A DNA stretch of 64,000 nt from Isoetes taiwanensis (Eukaryota; Streptophyta; Lycopodiopsida; Isoetales; Isoetaceae): contig JAJEKV010000053.1 of the NCBI GenBank assembly GCA_021234155.1, forward strand, positions 9,931,798 through 9,995,797. Reading direction: 5' to 3'. The translations under genes were made by a program, and so were the position numbers. The notes below the pieces were generated by a model. The model ran no database searches and was not told the DNA's origin. It saw nothing but the letters and a program-made list of their open reading frames with translations. Positions 1-11,690 of this stretch are shown one piece after another. Numbering within the stretch: the first letter of the stretch is position 1; each line of letters begins with the position of its first letter.

Positions 1-886
1 AAGAATATTTACATTCAAGTAAAAACGAATTCCCACACAGGAGATTGTGCATATATTGTGAATGAACACGTGCAAATTTATAATTACAAGCCCAGCCTCG
101 CACAAGCAAATCAAACAACCAAACGCAAAAACCACACTGCTTGACTGCCCAACTCTTGACTTCATTTCGTTTCTTTTTCAAATTCAACGTTCTTGTGTTT
201 TGCTACCATATCTAAATAAAAACAAACATATATTTTTCTCTATTCATATGTTTCAAATGTTGTTTTTATATTTCATGTGTTGCGTTTGCTGATGCTAATG
301 TTGTCACTAAGGAAAAGGTATTAAGGTTTTAATACCTTAGTTGATTCAATATTCGTACCCTTAGGTTAACCTTGCCTAGCAAAAACCTAACGCACCTAAG
401 TTCGTAAATCAAACACCCAAAGAGCAAAAGCCAGTGCCAATCCTCTAATGCTGCGTAGCACCTTGTTTTCATATGTGCTTACGAATATGGCTCTTCGTTT
501 CTTACTAACTCAGCTCACTACTCCCCCTTGCAGCCAGAAATAGAAGCCACTCCGTGCCTTCTTAGGATCTTCTTCGCCCTCATAACTGGCATCGACCAAC
601 CCTTCAAGGACAACAGAAGAATAATGCTGGTAAGAAAGACCTAAATGGAATATGTCGTAAATACAATGATCTACTTTGTAAATATGCTCTAATTCCTAAA
701 TACAATCATTATTATGAATGTACTTTGTTATAAAGCCCATAAATGATCTCTTTGCTATGATTGTTCTAAGGTGTGAAGGGCGCACTTCTTGGTGAAGGTG
801 TAGGTGCCATGGTGTTTCTATGATTTGTTGAAGTTTTGAAGGCCAATATAGAAGTGCAATTTTCTTTGCCCTGATTTGCAATGGTA
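1..886. other. No gene recognised; one short hairpin
   Basis: I see no coding similarity in this stretch. The only structure I can support is a perfect 10-bp inverted repeat with a 4-base loop at 315-338 (AAGGTATTAA, then GGTT, then TTAATACCTT). It could be the relic of a small inverted-repeat element or chance in AT-rich DNA. Confidence 0.4.
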
Positions 887-1197
887 ATGTATTCGTGATG
901 TTACCTCCTAGCATAAGTATAAGGTAGTGGATTGGCTTTTGTGTAATGTATAATGTATTCGTGATGCTACCTCCTAGCATAAGCATAAGGTAGTAGTTGG
1001 CTCCTGTGTAATGTATGATGTATTCGTGATGTCACCTCCTAACATAAGCATAAGGTAGTGGATTGGCTTCCATTTACTGGTCCTGTTGTATATACTTTAA
1101 ATCTGCCATATGTATTAGATACTCAACATGCAAGCACAACTCACCTCTTACGATAAGCATAAGGTAGTGGATTGGCTTCCATGTAATGTATACTGCC
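887..1197. repeat. Minisatellite, about 65-bp unit, four copies
   Basis: Copies begin near 887, 953 and 1018, with a more diverged copy at about 1135-1195. Each carries the core ACCTCCTAGCATAAG followed by TAAGGTAGTGGATTGGCT with small changes. The first three are head to tail with periods of 65-66 bp; the fourth is separated by about 55 bp of other sequence. No coding potential is evident. Confidence 0.85.
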
Positions 1198-1372
1198 TTC
1201 ATGTGTGATAAGACTATCCCTCCAAAACAAAAAAGGTGCTAACGCACTGTGTGTCACCCTTCCATTAAATATAGATGTGAACTAATCATATTTAAGAGAT
1301 GTGGTGCTGTTAAGATAATCTACAGGTTTAGGGTTCAAACCTTGCTAATATCATATCTTTATCAAATATTCT

Positions 1373-1945
1373 TCAATTCCAGTGAACGGTCAGATGCTTC
1401 TCTAACGCTAAGCTATGCACATCAATGGCTCCTAGTGTGTTTCTTAATGAACACCAACGCGGAGTGCAAAAACTTTGAGAACGTTGGATCTTAAAAACCG
1501 GACAATCCAGAGCATCCAACAATAATACTCCAAATAATATCCTACCGACCACCCCAGCAAGCAGGAGTTTGCCCTCCGGGCAACCCAAAAGTTCTCCTTT
1601 CCCTACAATACAACTAGCAGTAGGGCAGGCTTGGGGCAAACGTTGGATGGGGGATTGCAGTGGTGGGGGATTTCTCTCACTTGGAGTTATAGTGAATAGC
1701 GCGGGCGCACCATTTGATACTGTATTATTTGAGGATGTCTTATATGGTTGAACTTTGTGTGTGTGAAAATGCAATCGACGGACCAGGTCGGCCGAGATGA
1801 AGTTATCTGTGCTACCTGGATCTAGCAACACACAAACTGATACATCTCTCAACATACCTGGCATCTGAAGCACACTGTCGGGTTTGTCTGATTGCTTAAA
1901 TCGTCCACGATTCGAGGTCATCATGCTTAACTCACGTGCTACCAC
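1373..1945 (-). pseudogene. Retropepsin-like aspartic protease fragment
   Basis: The segment VCVLLDPGSTDNFISADLV has the form of the active-site loop of gypsy proteases (usually D-S/T-G followed by A/S-T-x-N-F-I). Here the residue after the Asp is Pro instead of Ser or Thr. Downstream residues up to 1373 are not recognisable as reverse transcriptase. The frame differs from that of the zinc-knuckle segment, and the copy ends here. Confidence 0.65.
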
Positions 1946-1960
1946 CGACAGAGCTTTTCT

Positions 1961-2548
1961 CTAAGCACCAGCATGTTTGGGCGCAGGTCCCTCCTGCCTT
2001 TCAGTATCATATATTCCTCTAGCTCCTTCCCCTTGGGCACCTGCAAAATTCCTCTTTTTAGTTTTTTCATTATTTCCAAACCTCTGAATTTTGCGAGCTT
2101 CACTGTGTCCGCCAGATTGAGGGCAATGATACTGGAGATGCCCACGCTGTCCACACTTGTGACAACTTCTTCTTTCCTGATTATCTCCGTTGTCTTTGCC
2201 AGACTTACTGAAAAATGCCTTCTTTTCAGATCCACGTCTTTTTTCATGCCTGCCTGATTTTCCTCCACCTTCTTTACTGACCCAGCCCTCTCGAGCACCT
2301 CCATACCTACGAGAATCTACTTGGGCAGATTCCTCGGAAGCCAATTTCCTAGCCTGTTCAATCACATCTTCCAACGAGGCTGAAGCTGGCAACTGTTTCA
2401 AGGACATCTGCAAAGCCGAACTATTGAGGCCATCAATAAAGTAATCTTTAGTCAATCTGTCCGGCTGATCAGGAATTCTGGAGGCCAGCAAGCACATATC
2501 ATGGATATAATCGCTCAAGCTTCTATTTCGTTGTCTGCACTCCCGCAA
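1961..2548 (-). pseudogene. Gypsy gag C-terminus with CCHC zinc knuckle
   Basis: The first part, including SLSDYIHDMCLLASRIPDQP and LSSALQMSLKQLPASASLED-like residues, matches the helical end of plant gag proteins. The second part is basic. It ends with a single zinc knuckle, CHKCGQRGHLQYHC (C-x2-C-x4-H-x4-C), which binds RNA in active elements. It follows the capsid-like segment with a frame change and precedes the protease segment in the expected polyprotein order. Confidence 0.8.
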
Positions 2549-3398
2549 CTACTAGCATGAGTAATGTCAAAAGCAGGAGCAAATTCCCTCACGAATAAAT
2601 CCTTAAACTCCATCATCGAAGGCACAATAGGAAGATTTTGCATCCTACGTTGGTTTCCCATCCTCATCCACCAATCACTTGCAGGTCCTGTTAGAGACAG
2701 GATCATTTCAACGACTGCTTCATACTCAGTAGACTTTTTTGCATTTAGCAACAACATAGCCCTATCAAACAATTCAGAACCTGGGCCGCAGTTTCCCAAT
2801 TTCGGCTTTTAGGGTTAGGGCTCAAATTAGGGTTAGGGTTTGACAATCCACGACCCTCCTCACGTCCTACGCGACCCTCTTCATGTCCATCATGAACTCT
2901 TTCACGCCCATCGCGAGCCCCTTCGCGACCACCGTGACCCCCTCTTAAAATCTCATCAAATTTCTCATTAATTGTCTTTAAAGCTTCCTGATTTTCCCGT
3001 CTCAAATCCTGGAAATCATCCTGAAGCTGAAGGCCTGCTGCAGCCATCACACTTCCTCTGTCTTCACCTCTGTGCCTGTCTCTGTTAGTTTCAGTCTCCT
3101 GTCTCCCTGCAACACCATGTTGAGGATCCTCATCAAGTTCATCTTCTGGCCCTAAGCTCTCATGATCAGCATTATCATCAAGCTCCACACGATCTGGGAC
3201 ACGTGGTTCATAAGGACTGTCCACCGCAGCTCCCTGATGTCCCTGGAGTTCAACTCTCTGGAGTTCAGTTCTCTGGTATTCTCGGATTGCAACTTCTGGA
3301 TTATCTCTGACAGAGCTCGCATATTCACAAAACCATGGCTCATCACGATGCTCATTGTTGGTCCCGGCAACGGAACCATTGTTACGTAGTGCACCCAC
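2515..3398 (-). pseudogene. Gypsy gag, N-terminal and capsid region, frameshifted
   Basis: The N-terminal part (3398 down to about 2750) is a charged, low-complexity segment rich in Asp, Glu, Arg and Gly, with short Arg-Glu-Gly repeats. A frameshift at about 2750-2800 leads into a capsid-like region at 2799-2515, containing GPASDWWMRMGNQRR and EFKDLFVREFAP. Such Trp-rich segments are typical of plant retrotransposon gag (the Retrotrans_gag family); that assignment is by motif resemblance. A second frameshift near 2540 leads into the zinc-knuckle part. Confidence 0.7.
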
Positions 3399-3628
3399 CG
3401 AGCTATGCCTTGAACTCTCCAGTCCAATCCTAACCAGATTAGGGTTCTACCTTTTACTATGCTTAATATAAGCTAGTAACTCCAATAAGGCCGCGGCCCT
3501 AATTCCGTATGGCGGCCGCAGCCCTAATCCGTACAGTAGGCCAGGCACAGAACCTTGGAAGCTCCTCTTCAGATTCCAACTCAGCAAGGTAAGGCCACAT
3601 CAGGACAGAGCTAACCCCTAGACTGCAG

Positions 3629-4230
3629 ATGAGCGCTGGATGTGGTGTGACGCCAAGATCACGCTCCCTAACGCATCCACTTTTATGCGTCCAACATTTA
3701 AGCTCTGGCGGATTTTCAGGGAGCACCTGCGAGCAGCACCTCCAGTACGAGCTGAAGAGATTTGCAGTCAACCCCTCTTCCTCAATCAACATATCAGCAT
3801 CAACGGCGTCATGATGGGAGAGGACCCTCAACGCAACATCTGGAAGAAGCTGCATGCGGAGGGGCTGCGAACAGTGGGAGACTTTCTACAACTTCTCAGA
3901 CCCAACCGGCCAGCACTGTTACAGGCATTTCAGGTTCGCTTTCCTAGCGTTGTTGGCAGATCGAGGTTGGGACGGGACATCTGTGTTATGCTACGGGCAA
4001 TGAACCACTTGCGCCCAACAGATGGATGGCCATGCTCCTTCATAAGGAGAGATGATTGGGTAGCGTACACTACTTCAGAAATCGAAGCCTCACCAGGGCA
4101 CGCACAGGTGGCACTTCAACACACTCCGTGGCAAGCGACTCGACAACGTTTTCAGGAAGTTCTCAGCAAGATGCCCAAGTCCAACTATTATCAAGGGCAA
4201 CCATTAAGTGTGGCAATTATTGGAAATTGA
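3629..4230 (+). pseudogene. LINE ORF2 C-terminal remnant
   Basis: The longest reading frame (196 residues from 3640) contains QPLFLNQHISINGVMMG followed by NIWKKLHAEGLRTVGDFL. The pattern 'PLF.N..I.I.G ... W...G..T..DFL' is the region found after the reverse transcriptase in non-LTR retrotransposons. No reverse transcriptase precedes it within this window. A possible extension is the weak C/H-type segments at 4551-4960. The assignment is by pattern. Confidence 0.55.
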
Positions 4231-4477
4231 TTAAGTTAAGTACAATTGGTGAGGTTACACCATAACGGAAATGTATTTATAGACTCAACATGTAGTTAAT
4301 CCTGAAAACAAGGAAACGAAGTGCTTATTCTATTTTTTTGTATAAAGCTTCACTTTAATGTGTTGTTGTAATGTAACATTATCCACTATAGAATTTTCAA
4401 GCAAAGTCTGGGCACAAGTTGGAGTAATCTCATATCTCAACTTTTATCACAGTGAAGAATCAACCTTCCACCTCAGC

Positions 4478-4548
4478 AGCCTAGTCAATATAGGATCACA
4501 TAGCATATTAAGATGAGCAGCCTAGTCAATATAGGATCACATAGCATA
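4478..4548. repeat. Direct repeat, two copies, period about 41 bp
   Basis: The phrase CAGCCTAGTCAATATAGGAT followed by CACATAGCATA occurs twice back to back, separated by a 10-base spacer. No function is visible. Confidence 0.85.
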
Positions 4549-4550
4549 AG

Positions 4551-4960
4551 ATGATGAGGCAATCCTGTCTAAGGGTCATCACCTTAGAAAAAATCATGCC
4601 TATTCATGAATTTTTTTGGCCTGAAAAAGTGTTGAGGCAGAGATTAAGCAACAAACTGGACTGTAACAGTGAGATCTTCCATATTTGGAGACATCTCATA
4701 AAAATTCAGTTCTATTTGATATTTTTTGATCAACTATTGTAGTCCATGAGCCGATGTGCTTATGCTTCAAGACAGTCATGCTATTTACGTTGAATGTCCC
4801 AAATTTTACCATATTTGGAGGCATCCGGTACAAACCCATGTTGGATTGGTGTGGTTGCAACAAGTCTCCATTGCTATCTCCACCTCAAATTGGCTGATTT
4901 CCAACTCCATTCTGGCCAACAAAATTCAACGCCTCATCTTTCTGCTTCCAATATAGCTCC
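4551..4960 (+). other. Possible LINE tail with repeated IWRH segments
   Basis: Two short frames contain the similar phrases EIFHIWRHLIKI and ECPKFYHIWRHPVQTH, about 130 bases apart. LINE ORF2 proteins often end in a Cys/His segment of this kind, and the remnant at 3629-4230 lies just upstream on the same strand, so this may be its decayed tail with an internal duplication. The call is weak. Confidence 0.25.
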
Positions 4961-5067
4961 ATATAATCATTCACAAATATATAGTCGTTTTCCCAATTGC
5001 TCTTTACCTGCTCCCGGTTAAACGTGGTTGCATGATGCTGTAGATGCAGATAGAGCAGATTTTATGT

Positions 5068-5190
5068 ATCTTCTTCTAAAATATCTGCTACGAACATAGT
5101 TGCATCTTCTTCTAAAATATCTGCTAAGAACATACTTAGTTGCATCTTCTTCTAAAATATCTGCTAAGAACATCTTAGTTGCACCAAAGT
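5068..5190. repeat. Tandem repeat, about 42-bp unit, three copies
   Basis: The unit ATCTTCTTCTAAAATATCTG followed by CTA(C/A)GAACATA is repeated three times with small changes. It is non-coding. Confidence 0.85.
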
Positions 5191-6540
5191 AAGTCACGGA
5201 GATATCAAGTAGAGGTCACCAACTCACCAGCTCCAACACGTTTTGACAACTCCAAGTATCTTAACCGAACCAAGCTTTAGTAGAAACAAGTTGCTATCGC
5301 AACTAAGACAGGTTGCCCGTAGGTAGGGACCAGAAATGTCTAATGAGCATAGGCAGCTCTTAATTTCCTACACGATCCCCGTGTTTGTATACTAAAACAC
5401 AAAGCCCCTCTTACAAAACAATGCAGATTCAGTAAACAGCATTAACATTGGTGTTTGATCTAAAGGTAGATAAGGATAAAATAGATGAAAGTCATGAAAG
5501 AGAAGGACATGAAGATACATTGAGAACAGAAAGATTCACTGTTAATACAGAGAGCCAGAAAATTGCTGACTCTGTAGCTGCTCACGACCTTTGTCTTCTT
5601 TCTAGTTCTTGTTTGCTGAATGACTTCCTGAAACATCAAGAAGAAGCATTTATCAAATGAACAATCTGCAAGAATGGCTTTGATGGCATCTAACCTGTTT
5701 GAGGCCTGGTTGTCTATGCAGGGAACAGATCTGGCATAAGCCAGTACAGAACAGAAGGCTGAACTGCACATGGATAATATTACTAAGCAGTTCTGCTCCC
5801 TGTAAAAATAAATTCCGAATACATGCACATAGTTTTTAAAGGATAACGTATAAGGCCAACCATGTTCCCATGCATGAGAATGCTTGAAAAGAATCTCAAT
5901 GTTCACCTCAACATCACAAAGCAGAGTGCCTGCGCACTCCAAGATAAATAAAACCAAAAGCCAAATAAGCAATACGTATGTGCATTCTCCTTCTTGGTTT
6001 CCAAGCAATCAAGACGATGACTATGAGAATGCTTGAAAAGAATATCAATGTTCACCTCAGCATCACAAAGCAGAGTGCCTGATCACTCCAACATGAATAA
6101 AACCAAAAGCCAAGATAAATAAAAGGTATGTGTAAACTCCTTCCCTGCCATAGTGTAGGATCCGACAAATGTAGTCGGGCAGAAACCCTAAACAAAAACG
6201 AAGACAAAGAATTAAATCGAAAAGGATACGAAACATGACAAACTATAAAAAAACTTCCATTAATGGATCAACTTTCATGGCCTGCCCACCCTTACAGAGG
6301 CCTCCTGCCCTGCAAAAGAAGGGAAAAAAATTTATAGCCATTGTAAATAACGGCGAGATTAAAAAAATACCCTTCCCCATGAAAGGGCAAAATAATAATC
6401 AACCTTGGAAATAAGGGCGAGCCTTTACAAAACCCTTAAAGTTTTCTTAAGGCCCAATGATGTCTTTTATATGTTTATTTTATTTTATTATTATTAGCAT
6501 ACATGATGATGATGTGCATGCTGAAACATGTGATAAATAG
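5191..6540. other. No gene recognised; one 150-bp-spaced duplication
   Basis: A phrase beginning GAGAATGCTTGAAAAGAAT and running about 95 bases occurs at about 5876-5970 and again at about 6026-6120, separated by unrelated bases. A minus-strand open frame at 5460-6008 has no recognisable domain and overlaps one copy of the duplication, so I do not call it a gene. The remainder is AT-rich and featureless. Confidence 0.4.
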
Positions 6541-6955
6541 ATGGAAATGCTTCTTGCTAAGTTTAGTGGAAGGATTGATGCAAGGAATGTAGAGTTAATA
6601 CATGGATTTCACCTTGAGGATGCATGGTCGTTGTCCAGGAAAGTCTTTACACTAGGTTTGCTTTTAAGCGGACTTGAATTGGACCTAGGTCAATTGTATC
6701 CTGAGATAAAGAAATTACGACAAATGAATCTAGTGATTCCATCATCTACAGTGAAATGTGCAAGGGGTTTTTAAAGTTGAACAATACAAAGATGAGGATA
6801 GAATTAGATTGAGCTTCAAAAGATTGAATATGTTAATGTTTATGTCACTAAATGGGCCAGAGAACATTGAAGAAGTAGATTGGTCATCTCTCTACAAGGA
6901 ATGGATGAGAAGGAGAGGTGTATTGGAGAATTGTAGAGAGTTCTTTAGACTTTGA
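6541..6955 (+). pseudogene. hAT-type transposase C-terminal remnant, frameshifted
   Basis: Two overlapping frames join into one recognisable region. The first ends in PSSTVKCARGF and the second continues with RLNMLMFMSLNGPENIEEVDW. The pattern 'S...C.RGFS ... LN.LM..SLNGP' is the C-terminal dimerisation region of hAT-family transposases and the related ZNF862-type plant proteins. A frameshift at about 6760-6775 separates the halves. Nothing upstream of 6541 extends the similarity, and I see no terminal repeats. Confidence 0.6.
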
Positions 6956-7059
6956 AAGACTTTGTTCAAGTAATTTCTTCTTGAACATTTTTTTAAGTTA
7001 CATTGTTTTCAAATTATAAACTGCGGAGTTTTAAGGAAAAATTGGTTTTTTATATAAAT

Positions 7060-7190
7060 ATATGTGATTTTTTATATAAAGAAGGGCAACTTAGATTGTC
7101 CTATGAAAAAAAAAGGTAGATATAATTTTAACCTGCACACAAAAGGGCAACTCAGAATGTGCCCTTAAAAAAAAAAGGTAGGGTATACCC
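7060..7190. repeat. Short duplicated A-rich phrase
   Basis: A GGGCAACT phrase followed some 20 bases later by a run of A and then GGTAG occurs twice, near 7084 and 7145. It marks a small local duplication just before the tandem array begins. No gene is seen. Confidence 0.5.
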
Positions 7191-7215
7191 TTATAAGTTA
7201 TCCCTGCAACCACTG

Positions 7216-7466
7216 CGTCAAGACTGAAGATGGCACTGTGATTTCTAAGATTCGAATGGCCGAGGCAATCAGCGATTACTTGTTTTCCAAGTTCCCGGGC
7301 AAGGCGACCGCCGTGGATAAGTGCATCCAGGCTCTAAGTTTAGAGACTATTGAGTTTCTCAAATGAACCCGAAGGAGTTCACGTCACGATGAAATCACTG
7401 CAAATTCGGGGTGCCCAGGCTTTTTGCCAAGCAGTTGGATCTGAAAATGGGTACCTGAAGGCAACA
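7216..7466 (+). CDS. Candidate 5' exon of the unit 1 NTPase-like gene
   Basis: One frame reads VKTEDGTVISKIRMAEAISD and continues open through FPGKATAVDKCIQALSLETI before a stop near 7366. A second frame then stays open (including IRGAQAFCQAVGSENGYLK) to a GT donor-like site at about 7467 (CAACAGGTAACC). This looks coding, and its position before the shared mini-exon and main exon suggests it is the 5' exon. The other units start downstream and lack it, so unit 1 may be the parental copy. There is no database-level recognition of this domain. Confidence 0.35.
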
Positions 7467-7659
7467 GGTAACCCTCTCCCCAGATCTGATTTCTTCCCGA
7501 TGCTCTCTGTTAGTCTCTGTTGCCCGAGGCTGTGTACTTCTTGCGAAAAGCCCCTTCGTGTTCCCAATTAGTCGGTTTTAAAGCCCCTTGTTTCTTTCTC
7601 CCTCCCTTGTTCGCATTGTTCTGTGCATTTCTTGGATTGAAATCATGTTCTTTTGTCGA

Positions 7660-9500
7660 AATTAGTTGCATTTGGCCATAAAACAAGTGAGAAATGCTCA
7701 GTAGTATGGATTGTTGGGCTCCTAATATCAATCAACTAAAAGGTACGAGAACTCCTTTTTCTAACTCCTTTTTCCCAAGGGCATTGGCCATAGCTATGGC
7801 ATCTTTATACATAGCGTGTTTTTCCTGTTTTTTGTTTGTTGATTTTTTTGTTTCTCATTCTAACTTAAATCTGTTTTGAATGTTGTAGGCCCAGTTTGTT
7901 GGAGCCCCGGGATACTGTAAGAACGTGTTTGGATTCCTTGGAAATACCATTTGTGTTTCTGTTTTTTGTTCGTTTGTGCATGTATTTTTGTCCTATGGGA
8001 ATATAAGAAGATAGAATATGTTTTCCTCACTTCCTCCCTTTTTGTATATTCCATTAGTCTTACTTATAAGGAATGAACCCGCCAAATTAGTTGGTATGAT
8101 CCTTATGGTCCGAATATGTCGAGTGCTGTAGTTTGTGTGAATACTATGCACGCAAAACTGGTGAGTCCATCGATCCCAGATGTGTTCCTTTGGCCTCTGT
8201 TCTCTTGATTCCACATAACAACAACCTAGAGTCTCGCAGTCCATGGGAAATGGTGTTCCATGTGCAAAAGTCCCTCCAGCCCAACTTCTCTTCTCTTTTT
8301 ATGATTTTAGTTCGCGAGATCCTCAATTTTGCTGCCTGTACCAATTAATGTACCAAAAAGTTTCTCCCATTCCCCTTTCTTGAGTGCTTGTTTGATACTT
8401 ATTTTTTGTTTCCTAGATGTGTCTTCTATGTAAGATGATTCATTTATCAGCATTAGCTTCTGTCTTCACTCTTCATTTTTATGACAGGATCAAAATAAAA
8501 TACCTAATAACATGTGAATTGATGTTCCTTCATTGCCATTGCTTTCAGCTTCTTGTTTTTTATCTCTTATGCCATTTTTAATAGCCCTCATGACGAGTTC
8601 AGCCATCTACTATTAATTTTAAATTTGTGTTGAAAATTAGACCTGAATATGCCCATAAAGACACTCTGGTTGTTGTATTGCATTGACACAATCTTTTTTT
8701 TTGCTTTATGGCACCTATTTTTTGTTTAAACTGTTTTCATTTTTTTTTTTTCCGTGAATGCTTGCCCTTTTATTTTTTTCTTTCTTTGCTGTTCATTCTA
8801 ACTTAAGTCTGTTTTGAATGTTGCAGGCCCAGTTGTTGGAGCCACCGATTCGGTAAAAAACGTTTGAATTTCTTGGAAATACTATTTGTATTTCGTTTTT
8901 TGTTCTTCTGTGCATGTATTTTGTCCCTGTGGGGATATAAGTAGATAGAAGATGTTTTCGTCACTTCCTCCCTTTTTCTATATTCCATTAAGTCTTAGAT
9001 ATTTCTTGAGATATTAATGTTTGCATTGTTCTCTGTGCATTTCTTGGTTAGCAATTACTTTGTTCTTTTGTCGAAATTAGTTGCATTTGGCCATAAAACA
9101 AGTGAGAAATTCTCGTAGTATGGATTGTTGTGCTCCTAATATCAATCAACTAAAAAGGTACAGAACTCCTTTTTATAACTCCTTTTTCCCAAGGGCATTG
9201 GCCATAGCTATGGGCATCTTTATACATAGCAGGAGCTATGGTCTTTTTTTTTGTTTTTTTTTTGTTGATTTTTTGTTTCTCATTCTAACTTAAATCTGTT
9301 TTGAATGTTGTAGGCCCAGTTGTTGGAGCCCCGAGATACGGTAAGAACGTTTTTTGATTCCTTGGAAATACCATTTGTGTTTCTGTTTTTTGTTCTTTTG
9401 TGCATGTATTTTGTCCTGTGGGAATATAAGAAGATAGAATATGTTTTTCTCACCTCCTCCCATTTTGTATATTCCATTCTTCTTACTTATAAGGAATGAA
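7660..9500. repeat. Internal duplications in unit 1 around a mini-exon
   Basis: The block at about 7660-8055 recurs at about 9075-9490, and a third, diverged partial copy lies at about 8760-9000. Each contains the phrase TTGTAGGCCCAGTTGTTGGA (or TTGCAGG...), which looks like a 3' splice site followed by an exon of about 30 bp ending at a GTAAGA-like donor. Positions of the mini-exon are about 7889, 8826 and 9313. In units 2-4 it occurs once, near 24034, 28521 and 34157. Confidence 0.75.
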
Positions 9501-9915
9501 CCTGCCCAAATTAGTTGGTATGATCCTTATAGTCTCGAAATATGTCGAGTCTGCAGTTGTGTGAATACTATGCCTGCAAAACTCTGATCCGGTTAACCAC
9601 CCATATCTATTCTTATTATGGTTCTGAATCTTGTTCATAGGTAAATGATAGGGCCCTTGCTTGTAGTCCTTTCTTGCAGCTTGGAACAAATAAGCTACTC
9701 ACAAACTCAACTTAAAAAGAGATAAATCTATATGTTCTGTTAGATCAGAGTTTTTTCTGTTTAAATTCTCTGTAAAACAGGGAGGGTTTTTTCCTCCCGG
9801 AGGTTCTTAAACTGCTTTTTATGGTCTCATAGTTTGGGTCTTTTGTTTTCCTTTTCTCGTAGTCCCTTGTCTATTCTTTCTTTTTGTGTGGAGTGCTAAG
9901 GCTACCTGATTGCAG

Positions 9916-11690
9916 ATGCCGAGAGATTAGCTTTGTTCGAAGTTTCTGGTTGGCATGCGGACGTCGCAAAGCCAAACGAGATCACCGCCACATTGTTGTA
10001 AAGGAATGGCATCAACTCTACAATGAAATACGACATGGATGTTCCTTGTAGGAAAGGGCTATACGTAAGAAGATGCTTCTCGACTTTCTTAAAGTGGCCT
10101 TGAAGGCATATCAAGAACCTAGACTTAAGCACGCCCATGTTAACGGGCCGCCGTGCATTGGGAAGTCGGCTTTTATGTGGTAATGGGTTATGATGGTAGG
10201 GGCGATCCACGAAATCCCGGGTTAGAGGCGACCGGGACTTGGACTACGATTTGGTAGTGCAGCTTCGTTGTTGGGGACCTAACCAAGTCATGGGTGTGCT
10301 TTTATCGCAATGGGTCCATGTAGCTACAAATGACAAAGATCCCCCGCGCTAGCGCGCGGAAATTTTTGCATCCGGTTGATCGGAAGTTCATGGGGAACCA
10401 TTTGGGGAACGTTATGCTCTTTGCCAGTCCGGATGAGAATAATCTGAAGTTTTTGAAAAAAGTGGGGAGTGCCAGTGGTCACGAAGATTCGCCCCATGGA
10501 GGAAAGACAAAGACGAATTTTATGAGGTAATGCAGATAGAATTGAATCTCACCATACAAGATGTGGAGAAAATTGTTCAAGAATGGGGCTATGTTCCGAG
10601 AGTGATCTTCGTGAGAAGAATCGCTAGGAAAAAAGACATACCAAGGCTGCAGCTTTGTCATTGACAAGGTGACTCACGCAATATGCTCATGCTTTTGTTT
10701 CTCTCGTGAGAAGTTTAAGGTGGAGTCGCCATTTCTTCCCCGCAGCTCTTTGAAATGGATCCGGAAACTCGAGGTATGAGGACTACAATCGTAGAGTTTG
10801 CTACCGACTACCTTGCCAATGCATATTTTGACCGCTACTCGGGATGTCAAGAGGGGACGAAGTGGTGGCGTTTGTGAAAGCTCTGAGAATGTCGGCCAAG
10901 ATCAACGCCTTTTTGCGTGGATACGATATCTGAATATTGTATGGCTCGTTTCGGGTCGGAGAGGCAGACTAGACCGGTAGCAAATATCAATTGGTGATAC
11001 TCCCGAAAGCGGGCGCGGTAAATGCTTATCCTTCTCAGTTGATACTTGAGGTGGGGAAGAGGAAGATTAGGCATTACAAACATCCGGCTGATATTGAGAA
11101 GGCAAGAGAAGCTAGAGAGGATATAACACAGCACCTTTGGCTCCCAATGATGCACAACCCTCTAGTGGACTTTCTCGCTATTCAAACCAAATATTATGGG
11201 CCAGGCTACAATATCCCAGACGCGACAAAGATTTTGGAGCGAGAAACTATTAGAGACAAGCGGCTTTCATGTGGGAGATGACGAGCTATGAGGAGTTAAC
11301 TTCCTACATCATCGTCACCCGAGCAAAGATTGGAAAAGCAGCGCTTATTGTGGAAAAATCTGAAGGGACAGGATAGGGAACGCCATGATAGTTTGCTTCC
11401 TTTTATAGGTAGGTACTACACCCATTATGAGCTTCCCCGGTGGGGACTTGTGACAAAGCAAAGCAGCCACGTAAACGTTAAAGCTTCAGAATTCAAGTTG
11501 CCGAGCCCGAAAAGTAAAGGCGAGCGCGAAGAGATGTTCGATTCTCGCTAAACAAATGGGTCGATAATGCTAAACAAGTGATGAAAACAGAAAACGCAGT
11601 TTTGATGATGCAGGAACATCGGGCGGACTAGAGATATTAGAGCGAGTATAGCACCTCTCCGAGGCCAAACAACTTGGCATCACGTAAACC
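9916..11690 (+). pseudogene. P-loop NTPase, Crinkler/RHS-like, unit 1 copy (broken)
   Basis: The main exon starts after TTGCAG at 9915. Fragments in several frames correspond to those of the other copies: the Walker A region at about 10143-10168 (disrupted here), a segment with NLTIQDVEKIVQEWGY at about 10540-10600, and YPSQLILEVGKRKIRHYKHP at about 11027-11085. The order P-loop, then a long alpha/beta region, then a charged helical tail resembles Crinkler/RHS-type NTPases. That family assignment rests on motif style, not on a search. The frame is broken many times, mostly at CAG/CTG triplets, so true pseudogene status is uncertain. Confidence 0.45.

Larger units (their letters stand above)
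1373..3427 (-). mobile_element. Ty3/gypsy-type LTR retrotransposon remnant (gag and protease only)
   Basis: Read on the minus strand, this block contains in order a gag region, a zinc knuckle and a retropepsin-like segment, which is the usual order of a plant Ty3/gypsy polyprotein. I find no reverse transcriptase, RNase H or integrase below 1373, where the protein similarity stops before the minisatellite, and I see no flanking LTR pair. The reading frame changes at about 2750 and 2540 and again near 1945, so the copy is dead. It is an internal fragment. Confidence 0.8.

Noticed and set aside
1290-1350. tRNA-derived SINE suggested by a GGTTCAAACC B-box
   Set aside because: No A-box at the right distance and no poly(A) or repeat tail; a single B-box match is common by chance.
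3499-3855. Minus-strand 118-residue frame
   Set aside because: It is the shadow of the LINE fragment read on the plus strand at 3629-4230, which carries the recognisable pattern.
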